52,928 nucleotides of DNA. Origin: Flavobacterium pectinovorum (GTDB lineage: Bacteria; Bacteroidota; Bacteroidia; Flavobacteriales; Flavobacteriaceae). Location of the stretch: positions 264,425 to 317,352 of the forward strand of contig NZ_RCZH01000002.1 of NCBI RefSeq assembly GCF_006438875.1, written 5' to 3'. The notes under the pieces were generated by a model. The model did no database searches. It was not told the DNA's origin and saw only the letters and a list, made by a program, of their open reading frames with translations. Shown here piece by piece: positions 16,033 to 25,376 of this stretch (positions within the stretch are counted from its first letter, which is position 1; each line of letters opens with the position of its first letter). The position numbers were made by a program, and so were the translations under genes.

Positions 16033-16734
16033 CTATTGTCCGTAGTACGAATCTTTTCCGTGTTTACGGTTGTAATGTTTTTTTATTAGGGAATCTTTTA
16101 ATCTTGGTGCGTTTGGGTTTATTTGTAAAGTCAGATACGCCATTTCGGCTACGACTTCTAAAACCTTACTGTTGTAGACGGCTTTCGCTGCGTTTTTTCC
16201 CCAGGCAAATGGACCGTGATTTCCAATTAAAACCATTTCTACTTCTTCGTAGGAAAGGTTTTTTTCTTTGAAACAATCCAAAATCTGAATTCCGGTATTG
16301 TGTTCATAGTTTCCTTCGATAAGCGAATCTGCCATCGGTGGCGCACACGGAATATCAGCTGTTAAATGATCGGCATGCGTAGTTCCGAAGATTGGAATAT
16401 CTCGCTGTGACTGCGCCCAGGCAACTGAATAAGTTGCGTGCGTATGAGCAACTCCACCAATATTTGGCCAATTTTTATAAAGGTAAGCATGCGTTTTTGT
16501 GTCCGAAGAAGGACGCATAGAACCTTCAATAATATTATTGTCAAAATCGACAATTACGATATCTTCCGGTTTTAAATCTTCATACGGAACGCCGCTTGGT
16601 TTAATGGCAAAAACACTATTTTTTCTGTCGACTGCACTCACATTCCCAAAAGTATATACGACCAAATTCAATGCATTTAACTGCATATTGGCTTCGTAAC
16701 ATTCTTGTTTTAAATCTTTATAAAGAGAACTCAT
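16033..16734 (-). CDS. araD: L-ribulose-5-phosphate 4-epimerase
   Basis: This 233-aa protein belongs to the class II aldolase/AraD family. The zinc ligands are visible in A-H-T-H-A-T-Y-S-V-A-W and the later A-Y-L-T region. N-the-terminal part holds F-G-N-V-S-A-V-D, and I-G-N-H-G-P-F-A-W-G is the typical phosphate-side loop. It epimerises L-ribulose 5-phosphate to D-xylulose 5-phosphate, the entry point to the pentose phosphate pathway. Its start overlaps the araB stop by 17 bp, a sign of translational coupling. Length is normal for the family. Confidence 0.95.
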   Translation of the reverse strand: MSSLYKDLKQECYEANMQLNALNLVVYTFGNVSAVDRKNSVFAIKPSGVPYEDLKPEDIVIVDFDNNIIEGSMRPSSDTKTHAYLYKNWPNIGGVAHTHATYSVAWAQSQRDIPIFGTTHADHLTADIPCAPPMADSLIEGNYEHNTGIQILDCFKEKNLSYEEVEMVLIGNHGPFAWGKNAAKAVYNSKVLEVVAEMAYLTLQINPNAPRLKDSLIKKHYNRKHGKDSYYGQ

Positions 16735-18409
16735 GTTGTGTTATTTTAATAGTTGGATCTTCGTAAGCACTTAATTGATCGTACGCGAGTAACAGTTTAT
16801 GATACGCCGCTACTTTATCTAATTGAGGAAAATATTCTCCGTCAAAATCACTTCCTATTTTTTGGCTTGCTTCAATTACATTTGGATAAATTCCGGCTGC
16901 AACTGCTGCATAAATTGCCGCTCCCAAAGCAGGAGTCTGATCTGAAGCTGCAATTTTAATTGGCTTGTTTAAAACGTTAGCCAAAGTCTGCATGATAAAA
17001 GGTGATTTTCTGGCAACACCACCAATTCCGATAACGCTGTCGATTTTTACACCTTCTTCTTCAAAACGATCTACGATTTTCTTCGCTCCAAAACAAATTG
17101 CATTTACTAAAGCTTTGAAAATATGTGGTGCTTTTGTTCCTAATGATAAATTCGAAATCGCACTTTTTAATTCCTGATTAGCATCCGGAGTTCTGCGTCC
17201 GTTGATCCAGTCTAAAGCAATTGGAAGACTGTCTGACACTGGAATTTTATCAGCTTCTTTTGTTAATTCCACAATTAATTTATCGCTGAATTCTTCTCTT
17301 AATTGTTCTTTTTGAGCATCATTTAAAACTGTTGAAGCTGTTAATAAATGATCTGTTGGCCAAAGCAATAATTCTTTGTACCAAGCCAATAAATCTCCAA
17401 AAGCAGATTGTCCGGCTTCTAAACCAATAAATCCCGGAATTACAGATCCATCAACTTGTCCGCAGATTCCGCGTACTGTTTTTGTGCCTACTTCATCATA
17501 AGAACCAACCAAAATATCACAGGTTGAAGTTCCCATAACGCGAACCAAAGTATTTTCTCCAATTTTTGCTCCAACAGCTCCTGAATGTGCATCGAAAGTT
17601 CCTACGGCGATAACGGTATCTGTAGAAAGCCCTAAACGATCTGCCCATTCTTTGCTTAAATTTCCGGCAACTAAATCAGATGTATAGGTTTCATCATATA
17701 AATTTCCGCGAAGTGTTGCCAAATACGGATGCAGTTTTCCTAAAAATTCTGCCGGCGGCAAACCATTCCAGTCTTCGTGCCACATGGCTTTGTGACCCGC
17801 GGCGCAACGACTTCTTTTAAAAGTTTTTAAATCTTTATCTTCAATTAATAAATAGGTCATTAAATCGCAGTGTTCCATCCAGGTGTGCGCTGCATTTCGA
17901 ACAGCTTCATCTTCTCTCGCAATGTGCAGAATTTTTGCCCAAAACCATTCTGATGAATAAATTCCGCCTACATATTTTGTTACGTTTTCTCCGCCCCAGC
18001 TTACTGCCAGTTCGTTGATTTCGTTTGCTTCATTTATAGAAGTATGATCTTTCCAAAGTACCATCATCGCATTCGGATTTTCCTCAAAACCTTTTGTCAA
18101 AGCCAGTGGAATTCCTTCTTTAGTTACAGGAACAGGAGAAGATCCCGTTGTATCGATACAGATTGCGCGTACTTGCGACGGATCAACTTTGCTTTCTTTT
18201 ATAACGGTTTGAATCGTGATTTCCAATCCTTCAATATGATCTAATGGATGTTGACGAAATTGATTTATGGATGCGTCACAATATTGCTTGTTTTTCCATC
18301 TTTTATAATGAGAAACATTTGACGCCAGTTCTTGCCCATTTTCAGTATCTATTAGCATCGCTCGAACAGAATCTGTTCCGTAGTCCAATCCTATAACGTA
18401 ATTTTTCAT
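16718..18409 (-). CDS. araB: Ribulokinase
   Basis: This 563-aa FGGY-family kinase has the N-terminal phosphate loop Y-V-I-G-L-D-Y-G-T-D-S-V-R, a mid-protein G-T-F-D-A-H-S-G-A-V-G, and the C-terminal ATP-binding I-G-G-V-A-R-K-S-P-F-I-M-Q. It phosphorylates L-ribulose. It is the first of the four sugar-catabolism genes and is preceded by a -7 element and a perfect AraR palindrome. The upstream GH51 stop is 168 bp away, so araBDA-galM can be transcribed from its own promoter as well as by read-through from the glycosidase operon. Confidence 0.96.
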   Translation of the reverse strand: MKNYVIGLDYGTDSVRAMLIDTENGQELASNVSHYKRWKNKQYCDASINQFRQHPLDHIEGLEITIQTVIKESKVDPSQVRAICIDTTGSSPVPVTKEGIPLALTKGFEENPNAMMVLWKDHTSINEANEINELAVSWGGENVTKYVGGIYSSEWFWAKILHIAREDEAVRNAAHTWMEHCDLMTYLLIEDKDLKTFKRSRCAAGHKAMWHEDWNGLPPAEFLGKLHPYLATLRGNLYDETYTSDLVAGNLSKEWADRLGLSTDTVIAVGTFDAHSGAVGAKIGENTLVRVMGTSTCDILVGSYDEVGTKTVRGICGQVDGSVIPGFIGLEAGQSAFGDLLAWYKELLLWPTDHLLTASTVLNDAQKEQLREEFSDKLIVELTKEADKIPVSDSLPIALDWINGRRTPDANQELKSAISNLSLGTKAPHIFKALVNAICFGAKKIVDRFEEEGVKIDSVIGIGGVARKSPFIMQTLANVLNKPIKIAASDQTPALGAAIYAAVAAGIYPNVIEASQKIGSDFDGEYFPQLDKVAAYHKLLLAYDQLSAYEDPTIKITQHEFSL

Positions 18410-18433
18410 TCGAAATTCATTTTATAATAATGA

Positions 18434-18477
18434 CAAATATAAATATAATTAATTTATAAGTGTATAAAAAACACTTA
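18434..18477 (-). promoter_or_regulatory. araB promoter with AraR operator
   Basis: On the minus strand the -7 element TATATTTG lies at 18434-18441. The perfect palindrome TAAGTGT-N7-ACACTTA lies at 18457-18477, covering the position expected for the -33 element. AraR binding would block RNA polymerase until arabinose is present. Confidence 0.78.
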
Positions 18478-18577
18478 ATAAAAACAGACCACCTAATTTT
18501 TGCAAATAATGCATCAAAACAGGGATTTGGACTCAAAACAAAAAATAAACGTTTGTTTTACATTTATTCTGTTGCGA

Positions 18578-20563
18578 TTATTTCATCTTAATTTTCAAAA
18601 CGGTAACTGAGTATGCCGGAAAATCATATTGAATTTTACCTCCGTTTACTTTAAACTCACTTTCTTTAGGGCTAATTTTGGTTGGAGCCTCAAAAGAATT
18701 CTCATCATTTATTCCGTCTCCTTTTAAAGTTATAGCAGTTCCTTTTGAATCTAATTTTGCTCCTTTTACATCAATTGAAACATTTTGAGTTGTTGCTGCA
18801 GCGTTTACAATTTTCAGGATTACTTCTTTAGAATTAAGATCTTTTACCGCAGATGCAAACAAATCGTTTTGACCGGTAACTGCTTTTCCGTCTTTTGTAA
18901 TGTTGATTAAATCGGTTCCTTTATTGTTAGAGAATAATTTCTGAACATAATAATTGGGCGTTCCATAAGATTGCAAATTATTGAACCAAATCATATCCGG
19001 TGTCCATTGCCAGCCTTCAACGTGAGCCAATAACGGTGCATAAGAAGTCAAGTGAACAACCTCAGCATTACGCTCCATTCCGGTCATGAAAGCGGCTTCT
19101 GAGAAAGCACATTCCCAGTTGTTTTTGTTATCCGGACTTGCAATCGCTACACTTTGTGCTGCATATTCTCCTGCAAAAATCTTTGGTCCTTTACGGTCGT
19201 AATTGTCGTAACGTGTTACATTTTTACGGAACCATGCCGGATCTTTATAATAATGTTCGTCAACGATTTCTGCGTTCAGTTTTTTAAGTTCGGCCATGCC
19301 GTAATCAAAATAATCTCCGTCAGGATATGGTCCTGTTCCCGAAACAATTATGATGTTTGGATATTTTGCTTTGATGGCTTTTTGAAATACTTTGAAACGC
19401 TCGATATAATCAGGTCCCCATTGCTCATTTCCAACTCCAATATGTTTTAAATTAAAAGGTTTTGGATGTCCCATATCGGATCTGACTTTTCCCCAAGCTG
19501 TCGTTTGATCACCGTTTGCAAATTCAATTAAATCTAAAGCATCTTGTACATAAGGGTCGATTTGATCCATCGGAACTAATTCTCCTGTATTGAACTGACA
19601 AGCCATTCCGCAACTTAAAATTGGTAACGGTGAAGCTCCGATATCTTCCGCAAGCTGGAAATATTCGAAGAATCCTAAACCAAAACTCTGAAAATAATCC
19701 GGTGCCAATTTATGTGCAAACTCGGTATTCCAACGGTTAATCATCGTTTCTCTATCCTCAACATTTCCAATTGATTTTTTCCATTGGTAACGCAATGCCA
19801 GTGTTTTTCCTTCTACAATACAACCTCCCGGGAAACGTAAAAATCCTGGTTTCAAGTCGTATAATAATTGTACTAAATCAGCACGCATTCCGTTTTTTCT
19901 GCCTTTCCAGGTATCTTCCGGAAACAATGAAATCGCATCTAGATCTATTACTCCTGTTCCTTCAAAAGTGATTCTGATTTGTGCTTTTGCTTCCGTTGCC
20001 GTTACTGTTAATTGTGCCGTATAATTGGTCCAGTCTTTTGATGTTGGAACAATCGAAGTTTCGCCTAAAACCTTTTTGTTTTTATCAATAAATTGGATTT
20101 TAATCTTAGAAATATCTCCTGAAACTTTTGAAGCTTTCAGTGATAAATTATATTTCAAATCTTTCTTGATTCCCATACCTCTGAAACCTTCGTTGATCAT
20201 TTCATAACCGCTTGCATCGTTGATTGTCACTCGGCAATAATTATGATTCGTTCCTTTTTGCGAATACTGAATAATATTGGCAATTCCGGATTGTAGGTTT
20301 AGTTTGTGTCGGTCGCTGTTTGGTTCGTTCCATCCCATCATTGGGGTTTCGAATTCGAATGATCTGTTTTTGATCATTTCGGCATATAATCCTCCATCAG
20401 CAGCAAAATTGATATCTTCAAAAAAGACTCCGTACATTGTTGGTTCGATTTTAGTAATTGATTTTAAGGCATCTACCTGAAGATTATTTTTTTGTGCCGA
20501 AGCTAAAAAGCCGTTCAGCAATAAACCGCAAAGGGTCATTTTGGTAATTAAATTGGACTTCAT
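18578..20563 (-). CDS. GH51 alpha-L-arabinofuranosidase with N-terminal carbohydrate-binding module
   Basis: Starting at MKSNLITKMTLCGLLLNGFL the protein has a signal peptide cleaved after S-A-Q and about 661 aa. A start 9 codons upstream exists, but its sequence is basic and not signal-like. Residues ~80-190 look like a CBM4/9-type beta-sandwich. The GH51 barrel follows, with acid/base Glu380 in G-V-G-N-E-Q-W and nucleophile Glu466 in F-A-G-E-Y-A-A, and a C-terminal beta-domain ends the protein. It removes terminal alpha-L-arabinofuranose from arabinan branches and oligosaccharides, probably in the periplasm. It is the last glycosidase before the araB promoter. Confidence 0.92.
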   Translation of the reverse strand: MKSNLITKMTLCGLLLNGFLASAQKNNLQVDALKSITKIEPTMYGVFFEDINFAADGGLYAEMIKNRSFEFETPMMGWNEPNSDRHKLNLQSGIANIIQYSQKGTNHNYCRVTINDASGYEMINEGFRGMGIKKDLKYNLSLKASKVSGDISKIKIQFIDKNKKVLGETSIVPTSKDWTNYTAQLTVTATEAKAQIRITFEGTGVIDLDAISLFPEDTWKGRKNGMRADLVQLLYDLKPGFLRFPGGCIVEGKTLALRYQWKKSIGNVEDRETMINRWNTEFAHKLAPDYFQSFGLGFFEYFQLAEDIGASPLPILSCGMACQFNTGELVPMDQIDPYVQDALDLIEFANGDQTTAWGKVRSDMGHPKPFNLKHIGVGNEQWGPDYIERFKVFQKAIKAKYPNIIIVSGTGPYPDGDYFDYGMAELKKLNAEIVDEHYYKDPAWFRKNVTRYDNYDRKGPKIFAGEYAAQSVAIASPDNKNNWECAFSEAAFMTGMERNAEVVHLTSYAPLLAHVEGWQWTPDMIWFNNLQSYGTPNYYVQKLFSNNKGTDLINITKDGKAVTGQNDLFASAVKDLNSKEVILKIVNAAATTQNVSIDVKGAKLDSKGTAITLKGDGINDENSFEAPTKISPKESEFKVNGGKIQYDFPAYSVTVLKIKMK

Positions 20564-20650
20564 TTTATTTTTTTTGTGTTTTAATGGCACGCGGATGATA
20601 CTGATTCACTAAAGTGAAAACGCGGATAAAAACGGATTTTTATTTTTTTG

Positions 20651-20901
20651 TTTCACGCAGATTTTTGCAGATCTGAGCAGATTTATTTTCTAATCTTTGA
20701 CGGTTTAAACACATAGAATCATAGATTTTGATTCTGAAAAAAGGCATTTCATTTTTTTAAATTCATCCCGAAACTTCGGGACTATGTATGCAAATCTAGA
20801 TTTGTTTTATACTCTTTTTATTCATTTTAAAATCTATGTCTCTATGTGTTTAAATATTTTTTCTCGCAGATTTGGCAGATCAAGCAGATTTTTTTTAATC
20901 C
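20651..20901. repeat. Composite intergenic palindrome (CGCAGATTT modules flanking an ACACATAGA hairpin)
   Basis: Two direct copies of the module CACGCAGATTT..GCAGAT..AGCAGATTT (20653-20684 and 20862-20891) flank an inverted pair AAACACATAGAATCATAGAT / ATCTATGTCTCTATGTGTTT. The small palindrome CCCGAAACTTCGGG is at 20767-20780. No ORF is present. The same composite recurs at 25031-25310, in another gap of the same operon. Confidence 0.7.
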
Positions 20902-20955
20902 TTTAATCTATTGCTAAATCTTGATTCTTTCTTCTTTGCTCTATTTTCTTTACTC

Positions 20956-22941
20956 TTACTTCTCTTTATAATCCAACCAAACTTTCATTTTCCCTACTCC
21001 TCTATTTGACCAGCTGTAATACGGAATTGCTTTGAATTTTGAATTTTCTATGACATTTACGCCTTGCAATAAATTAGGTTCTTTTTTTACTTTGAAAGTA
21101 TCTCCGGCGGTTACATCTATTTTATCGAAATTGGTTTTGTTGTCAATTTCTTCTACGGCATAAACGATTGGACCGTATTCTAAAGAGACTTTGTTTTTGT
21201 TCGTTTCTACTTTTGCATTTGTTTCTACTTCCTGAACTTCCATTGGAAAATTAAGATTGATTTTATCTCCTTTTTTCCAATTTCTTGTAATGGTGAAATA
21301 ACCATCTTCTGGTTGAATTGTTAAAGTTTCTCCGTTTATATTAATTGTTGCTTTTTGACTCGAAGCTTTTTTATAAGAATATAAATCTCCCGGCAAAACT
21401 TCATTTCTTGCCCAACCCGGAACTCTCAATTTAATGGTGAATCGGCTTTCTTTTTTCGGGTTAACCGAAATATTTACTTTTCCGTTCCAAGGATATCCGG
21501 TTTGTTGCGAAATCTGTAAATCGGTTTTTCCTAAAGTGAAGGCTGCGTTGTTTGAAGCGTATAAATTCACATAAAGTGCGTCTTTTGATTTTGAATAAAT
21601 TAATCCCGGAATCGAAGGAATAAATCGAATTAAATTAGTCGGACAACAAGAACAATCAAACCAAGCCTGACGTGTACAAGATCCTCTGTTTGATTTGAAA
21701 ACGCCATCGGATTCTAAGGCATTTGGATAGAAAAATTCTTTTCCGTCTAAGGATACTCCCGAGATTAATCCGTTGTACATCGTTCTTTCGATCACATCAA
21801 AATATTGTGATTTTCCGGTTAAATTATGCAATCTGTGGTTCCAATATACATCTCCAATTGCAGCGCAGGTTTCGTTATAAGCGGTTAGATTTGGCAATTC
21901 GTAATTGGCTCCAAAAGCTTCTCCATCGTGTCTTGAACCAATTCCGCCAGTGATGTACATTTTTTTGTTGACCATATTGCTCCATAAATTATTTACGGCA
22001 TCGGTATAACCTTTGTCTTTTGTCATTGCAGCAATATCTGTCATTCCTGCATACATATAAACGGCTCTTACGGCGTGACCTACAACTTCATTTTGCTGCA
22101 CCACCGGAATATGATCTTGTGCATATTCGCCATATAATTTATGATTGTTCGGATTTCCACGATTGTCTAAAAAGTATTTCGCCAGTTTTAGATAATCTTC
22201 TTTTCCGGTAATTTGATACAATTTTATCAAGCCCGTTTCTACAATCTGATGTCCGGGAACTCCTTTTACCTGACCTGGTTTGTCGCCAAAAGTTTTTACT
22301 AATAAGTCTGCATTTTTGATGGCAATGTCAAGGAAATTTCTTTTTCCCGTAGCTTCATAATGCACAACGGCAGCTTCTATTAAATGTCCTGAATTGTAGC
22401 ATTCGTGACTGATTTGTAAAGATTCCCAACGTTTTCCTTCAATAACCGGAACCCACGGCGCTGGTGGTTTTGCTGGATTTATAGTTCTCCAGGTGGTTAA
22501 GTAACCGTCTTTTTCCTGACCAATTTTTACAATCGCAATCAACGAATCCAGAACACGATCCAGTTTCGGGTTTGGTGCGCTGATCAAAGTATTCGATGCG
22601 CCTTCGATAATCTTATAAACATCGGTGTCATCAAAAGGCATTTCTCCTCTTACTGTTCCTGTTTTTTGTTTTCCTGCGATTAAAAAATTCTCAAAACGTC
22701 CTTCTTCATTACATTTCTGAATGCCATAAGCAATCGTGATTTCCTGCACTCTTTTAATAATAGGCAACCAAAAAGAATCGGTTAATTTTACATTTTGAAT
22801 GTTTACCGGTTCAATTTCGTAACCCGCTTTTAATGCCGAAGTTTTATTCGATTGCACGACATTGTTCTTCGTTTCTTTACAGGAAATAAGGATTACAAGT
22901 GACAAGAAAATTGTTAATATCGGGAAAGTATATTTTTTCAT
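20956..22941 (-). CDS. GH127 beta-L-arabinofuranosidase, lipoprotein
   Basis: This 661-aa protein has a lipoprotein signal peptide (V-I-L-I-S-C-K, Cys22). GH127 zinc and catalytic landmarks are present: G-G-I-G-S-R-H-D-G-E-A-F, A-Y-N-E-T-C (metal Glu and Cys) and F-D-C-S-C-C-P-T-N, where the vicinal cysteines hold the nucleophile and a zinc ligand. An (alpha/alpha)6 barrel fills ~60-420 and beta-domains follow. GH127 enzymes hydrolyse beta-L-arabinofuranosides, as found in plant extensin and in rhamnogalacturonan-II/arabinan caps. It is co-directional with the GH43 gene upstream (13-bp gap) and broadens the operon's reach beyond alpha-linked arabinan. Confidence 0.9.
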   Translation of the reverse strand: MKKYTFPILTIFLSLVILISCKETKNNVVQSNKTSALKAGYEIEPVNIQNVKLTDSFWLPIIKRVQEITIAYGIQKCNEEGRFENFLIAGKQKTGTVRGEMPFDDTDVYKIIEGASNTLISAPNPKLDRVLDSLIAIVKIGQEKDGYLTTWRTINPAKPPAPWVPVIEGKRWESLQISHECYNSGHLIEAAVVHYEATGKRNFLDIAIKNADLLVKTFGDKPGQVKGVPGHQIVETGLIKLYQITGKEDYLKLAKYFLDNRGNPNNHKLYGEYAQDHIPVVQQNEVVGHAVRAVYMYAGMTDIAAMTKDKGYTDAVNNLWSNMVNKKMYITGGIGSRHDGEAFGANYELPNLTAYNETCAAIGDVYWNHRLHNLTGKSQYFDVIERTMYNGLISGVSLDGKEFFYPNALESDGVFKSNRGSCTRQAWFDCSCCPTNLIRFIPSIPGLIYSKSKDALYVNLYASNNAAFTLGKTDLQISQQTGYPWNGKVNISVNPKKESRFTIKLRVPGWARNEVLPGDLYSYKKASSQKATININGETLTIQPEDGYFTITRNWKKGDKINLNFPMEVQEVETNAKVETNKNKVSLEYGPIVYAVEEIDNKTNFDKIDVTAGDTFKVKKEPNLLQGVNVIENSKFKAIPYYSWSNRGVGKMKVWLDYKEK

Positions 22942-22954
22942 TATATGGAATATT

Positions 22955-23938
22955 CTATTTTAAAACGGGCCATAAATCATTGTCCCAAATCATTTCTTTG
23001 ACTACTAATCTTGGTGTTCCGTTGGTTTTCTTTTCGTAAGCGTGATAAAAAATATAATCTTTTCCATCAAACGTATAAGCGCTGTTATGGCCTACGCCAA
23101 AATAATTTTCATCGCCCAGAACTACAATACTTCCACCACCTTCTGTTAATAATTTTCCTTCTTTATCTACATAAGGTCCGGTTACGTTTTTAGATCTTCC
23201 AATAACAACTTTATAGGTGCTTTTTTCTCCGCGACAGCATAAATCCCAAGAAAGAAATTGGTAATAATATCCGTTTTTCTTAAAGATAAAAGGTGCTTCA
23301 AGTGCGCCATCGCCCGGATCTGAATCTGGTAATTCGAAGGTTCTTTTTCGTTTTGAAATTGTATGCCATTCCTGTGGCTGTGCGATTGATTTTAAATCCG
23401 GGTTTAGTTTTACCATTTTCAATCCTTCCCAAAAAGAACCAAAAGACAACCACGGTGTATTGTTTTCATCGAAGATTAAATTAGGATCTATTGCATTCCA
23501 CATATCTCGGTTTGGTTGCGATTGAATAACAATTCCCTGATCGACCCATTTGTAATTTTTATCTTTTGGATCTAATGTTGTATTGGTTGCCACACCAATT
23601 GCCGATGTGTTTTTGGCGAAAGCCGAAACGGAATAATACAGATAATAGACATTGTTATGTAACGAAATATCCGGTGCCCAAATATGATTTTTGAAATCGG
23701 CCGCAACGCCATCTGCCCAAACGGGTTTTTCTGCAAAAACTTGTGGTTCTTTATTCCAGTTTTTTAAATCTTTCGAACTAAAAACGCTGATTCCATTACC
23801 TGTGCAATACAAATAATAAGTGTCTTTTTGTTTGATTACTACCGGATCGTGAACGACAATTTCCTGCGCAAAAGAAACTGAAGCAATCAGCATCATAAGA
23901 GCAGAAAATATATGTTTTATGTTATTATAAAATTTCAT
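22955..23938 (-). CDS. GH43 arabinan-active hydrolase (endo-arabinanase-like)
   Basis: This 327-aa secreted protein has a signal peptide ending V-S-F-A-Q. The five-bladed beta-propeller catalytic triad is seen in V-V-H-D-P-V (base Asp), W-N-A-I-D-P-N-L (pKa modulator Asp) and L-E-A-P-F-I (acid Glu). W-A-P-D-I-S and G-H-N-S-A-Y are also typical of GH43 arabinanases. It has no accessory domain. It is close kin in layout to the enzyme at 28622. It likely cuts alpha-1,5-arabinan or arabino-oligosaccharides outside the cytoplasm. It lies 13 bp upstream of the GH127 gene in one operon. Confidence 0.9.
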   Translation of the reverse strand: MKFYNNIKHIFSALMMLIASVSFAQEIVVHDPVVIKQKDTYYLYCTGNGISVFSSKDLKNWNKEPQVFAEKPVWADGVAADFKNHIWAPDISLHNNVYYLYYSVSAFAKNTSAIGVATNTTLDPKDKNYKWVDQGIVIQSQPNRDMWNAIDPNLIFDENNTPWLSFGSFWEGLKMVKLNPDLKSIAQPQEWHTISKRKRTFELPDSDPGDGALEAPFIFKKNGYYYQFLSWDLCCRGEKSTYKVVIGRSKNVTGPYVDKEGKLLTEGGGSIVVLGDENYFGVGHNSAYTFDGKDYIFYHAYEKKTNGTPRLVVKEMIWDNDLWPVLK

Positions 23939-24057
23939 AATTGAATGTTTTTTTTACCATATAAGTGATGTAAGTAATTTAAGTTTTGGGCTGAAAACTG
24001 TGCCTTTTCTAAATCATATAAGTTGTAAACTGAAAACTGTGACTGCAAACTAAAAAA

Positions 24058-25017
24058 CTACTGAATCCCTTCAGACGTCATAACCACTCGTTTCATAGTT
24101 CCATCTTTGTTATAATATAATTTGTCTACACAAACTGATCTTCTGAAACTTCCTCCGTTTGGAATTGATGCTCCATTGTGATAAATAAAATACGATTGTC
24201 CTTTAAAATCAATTATCGATTGATGGTTTGTGTTGCTGTTTCCGGCTAATTCATTTAAGATTCCTTTGAATTCCCAAGGACCTGTAATTGATTTACTCAT
24301 GGCATAGGCAATTTTTTCAGGAAACTCATAGGCGTATGATAAATAATACCAGTTTTTGTGTTTGTGAATCCACGGTGCTTCTGTATAATGTGGTAAATCG
24401 ATATGCTGAATTGGACCGTCAATTTCAATCATATTTTCTTTTAATTTGGCATAATGACAAGAGGTATTTCCCCAAAACAAATACGCTTGTCCATTCGTAT
24501 CGATATAAACTGTTGGATCGATATCGTCCCAGCTTATATCGGTAAATTTTGTCATGTCATTTGTGATCAGGGCTTTTCCTAAAGCATCTTTAAAAGGTCC
24601 GGTTGGACTATTAGAAACTGCAATTCCAATTGATTTTCCATCAATTGTTCCGTGATGAACGGTTACATACCAATAGAATTTTCCGTTTCTTTCAATTACC
24701 TGCGAAGCCCATGCATCGCCTTTTGCCCATTTAAAATCGGTTACTTTTAACGGCACCGGATGCGATTCCCATTTTTTCATATCTGATGAAGAATACACGA
24801 CCCATTCATTCATTTTATAGAAGTTGAAATCTTTTGGTGCTTCGTCATGACCAGCGTATAAATAGACTTTGTCTTTATAAACCAATGCTGCAGGATCACC
24901 TGTATATTGATCTTTGATGATCGGGTTATTGAATTTCGTGGGATCAATTTGGCTATGAACTGTTTGACAGCATGCAAACAAAACTAAAAGTGATACGGTC
25001 GTAATTATATTTTTCAT
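24058..25017 (-). CDS. GH43 alpha-L-arabinofuranosidase/beta-xylosidase-type hydrolase
   Basis: This 319-aa protein starts MKNIITTVSLLVLFACCQTV. The L-F-A-C lipobox suggests a lipoprotein, though cleavage after V-H-S-Q is an alternative. The propeller triad sits in Y-T-G-D-P-A-A-L, D-D-I-D-P-T-V-Y and Y-T-E-A-P-W-I. This variant, with T-G-D-P in place of H-D-P, points to the exo-acting arabinofuranosidase/xylosidase branch rather than endo-arabinanases. It would trim arabinose from arabinan or arabinoxylan-like side chains. It is flanked by repeat-filled gaps of 119 bp downstream and 359 bp upstream inside the operon. Confidence 0.88.
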   Translation of the reverse strand: MKNIITTVSLLVLFACCQTVHSQIDPTKFNNPIIKDQYTGDPAALVYKDKVYLYAGHDEAPKDFNFYKMNEWVVYSSSDMKKWESHPVPLKVTDFKWAKGDAWASQVIERNGKFYWYVTVHHGTIDGKSIGIAVSNSPTGPFKDALGKALITNDMTKFTDISWDDIDPTVYIDTNGQAYLFWGNTSCHYAKLKENMIEIDGPIQHIDLPHYTEAPWIHKHKNWYYLSYAYEFPEKIAYAMSKSITGPWEFKGILNELAGNSNTNHQSIIDFKGQSYFIYHNGASIPNGGSFRRSVCVDKLYYNKDGTMKRVVMTSEGIQ

Positions 25018-25030
25018 TATGATTTATTTT

Positions 25031-25310
25031 TAAAACATAGTTTCTATGCGTTAAATATTTTTCCACGCAGATTTTGCTGATTTAAGCAGATTTTAATCTT
25101 TTATCCCGATAGCTATCGGGAGTGGTAATTATTTTAACACATAGAAACATAGATTTTTTTGATGTTGAAAAAAGGCGTTTCACTTAGCATTAATACACAT
25201 AGCTATGTGTTTTATTTGGAGTGAAACGTCTTTTACGATTTGTTAAGCTATGTTTCTATGTGTTAAAATATTTTTTCTCGCAGATTTTGCAGATCAGGCA
25301 GATTTTTAAT
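25031..25310. repeat. Composite intergenic palindrome, second copy
   Basis: This repeats the plan of 20651-20901: CGCAGATTT modules at 25065-25095 and 25277-25307, with a nested hairpin between them. The outer inverted pair TTTTAACACATAGAAACATAG (20 of its bases paired) sits at 25132-25152 and 25247-25267. An inner pair is AGGCGTTTCACT / AGTGAAACGTCT. The perfect palindrome CCCGATAGCTATCGGG is at 25105-25120. It fills a 359-bp gap between two GH43 genes, with no ORF. Confidence 0.7.
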
Positions 25311-25376
25311 CTTTTTAACACTTTAATCTGCGGCTATTATTTAATGTTTGGAATTTGGGATTTAAAAAATTGAAAT

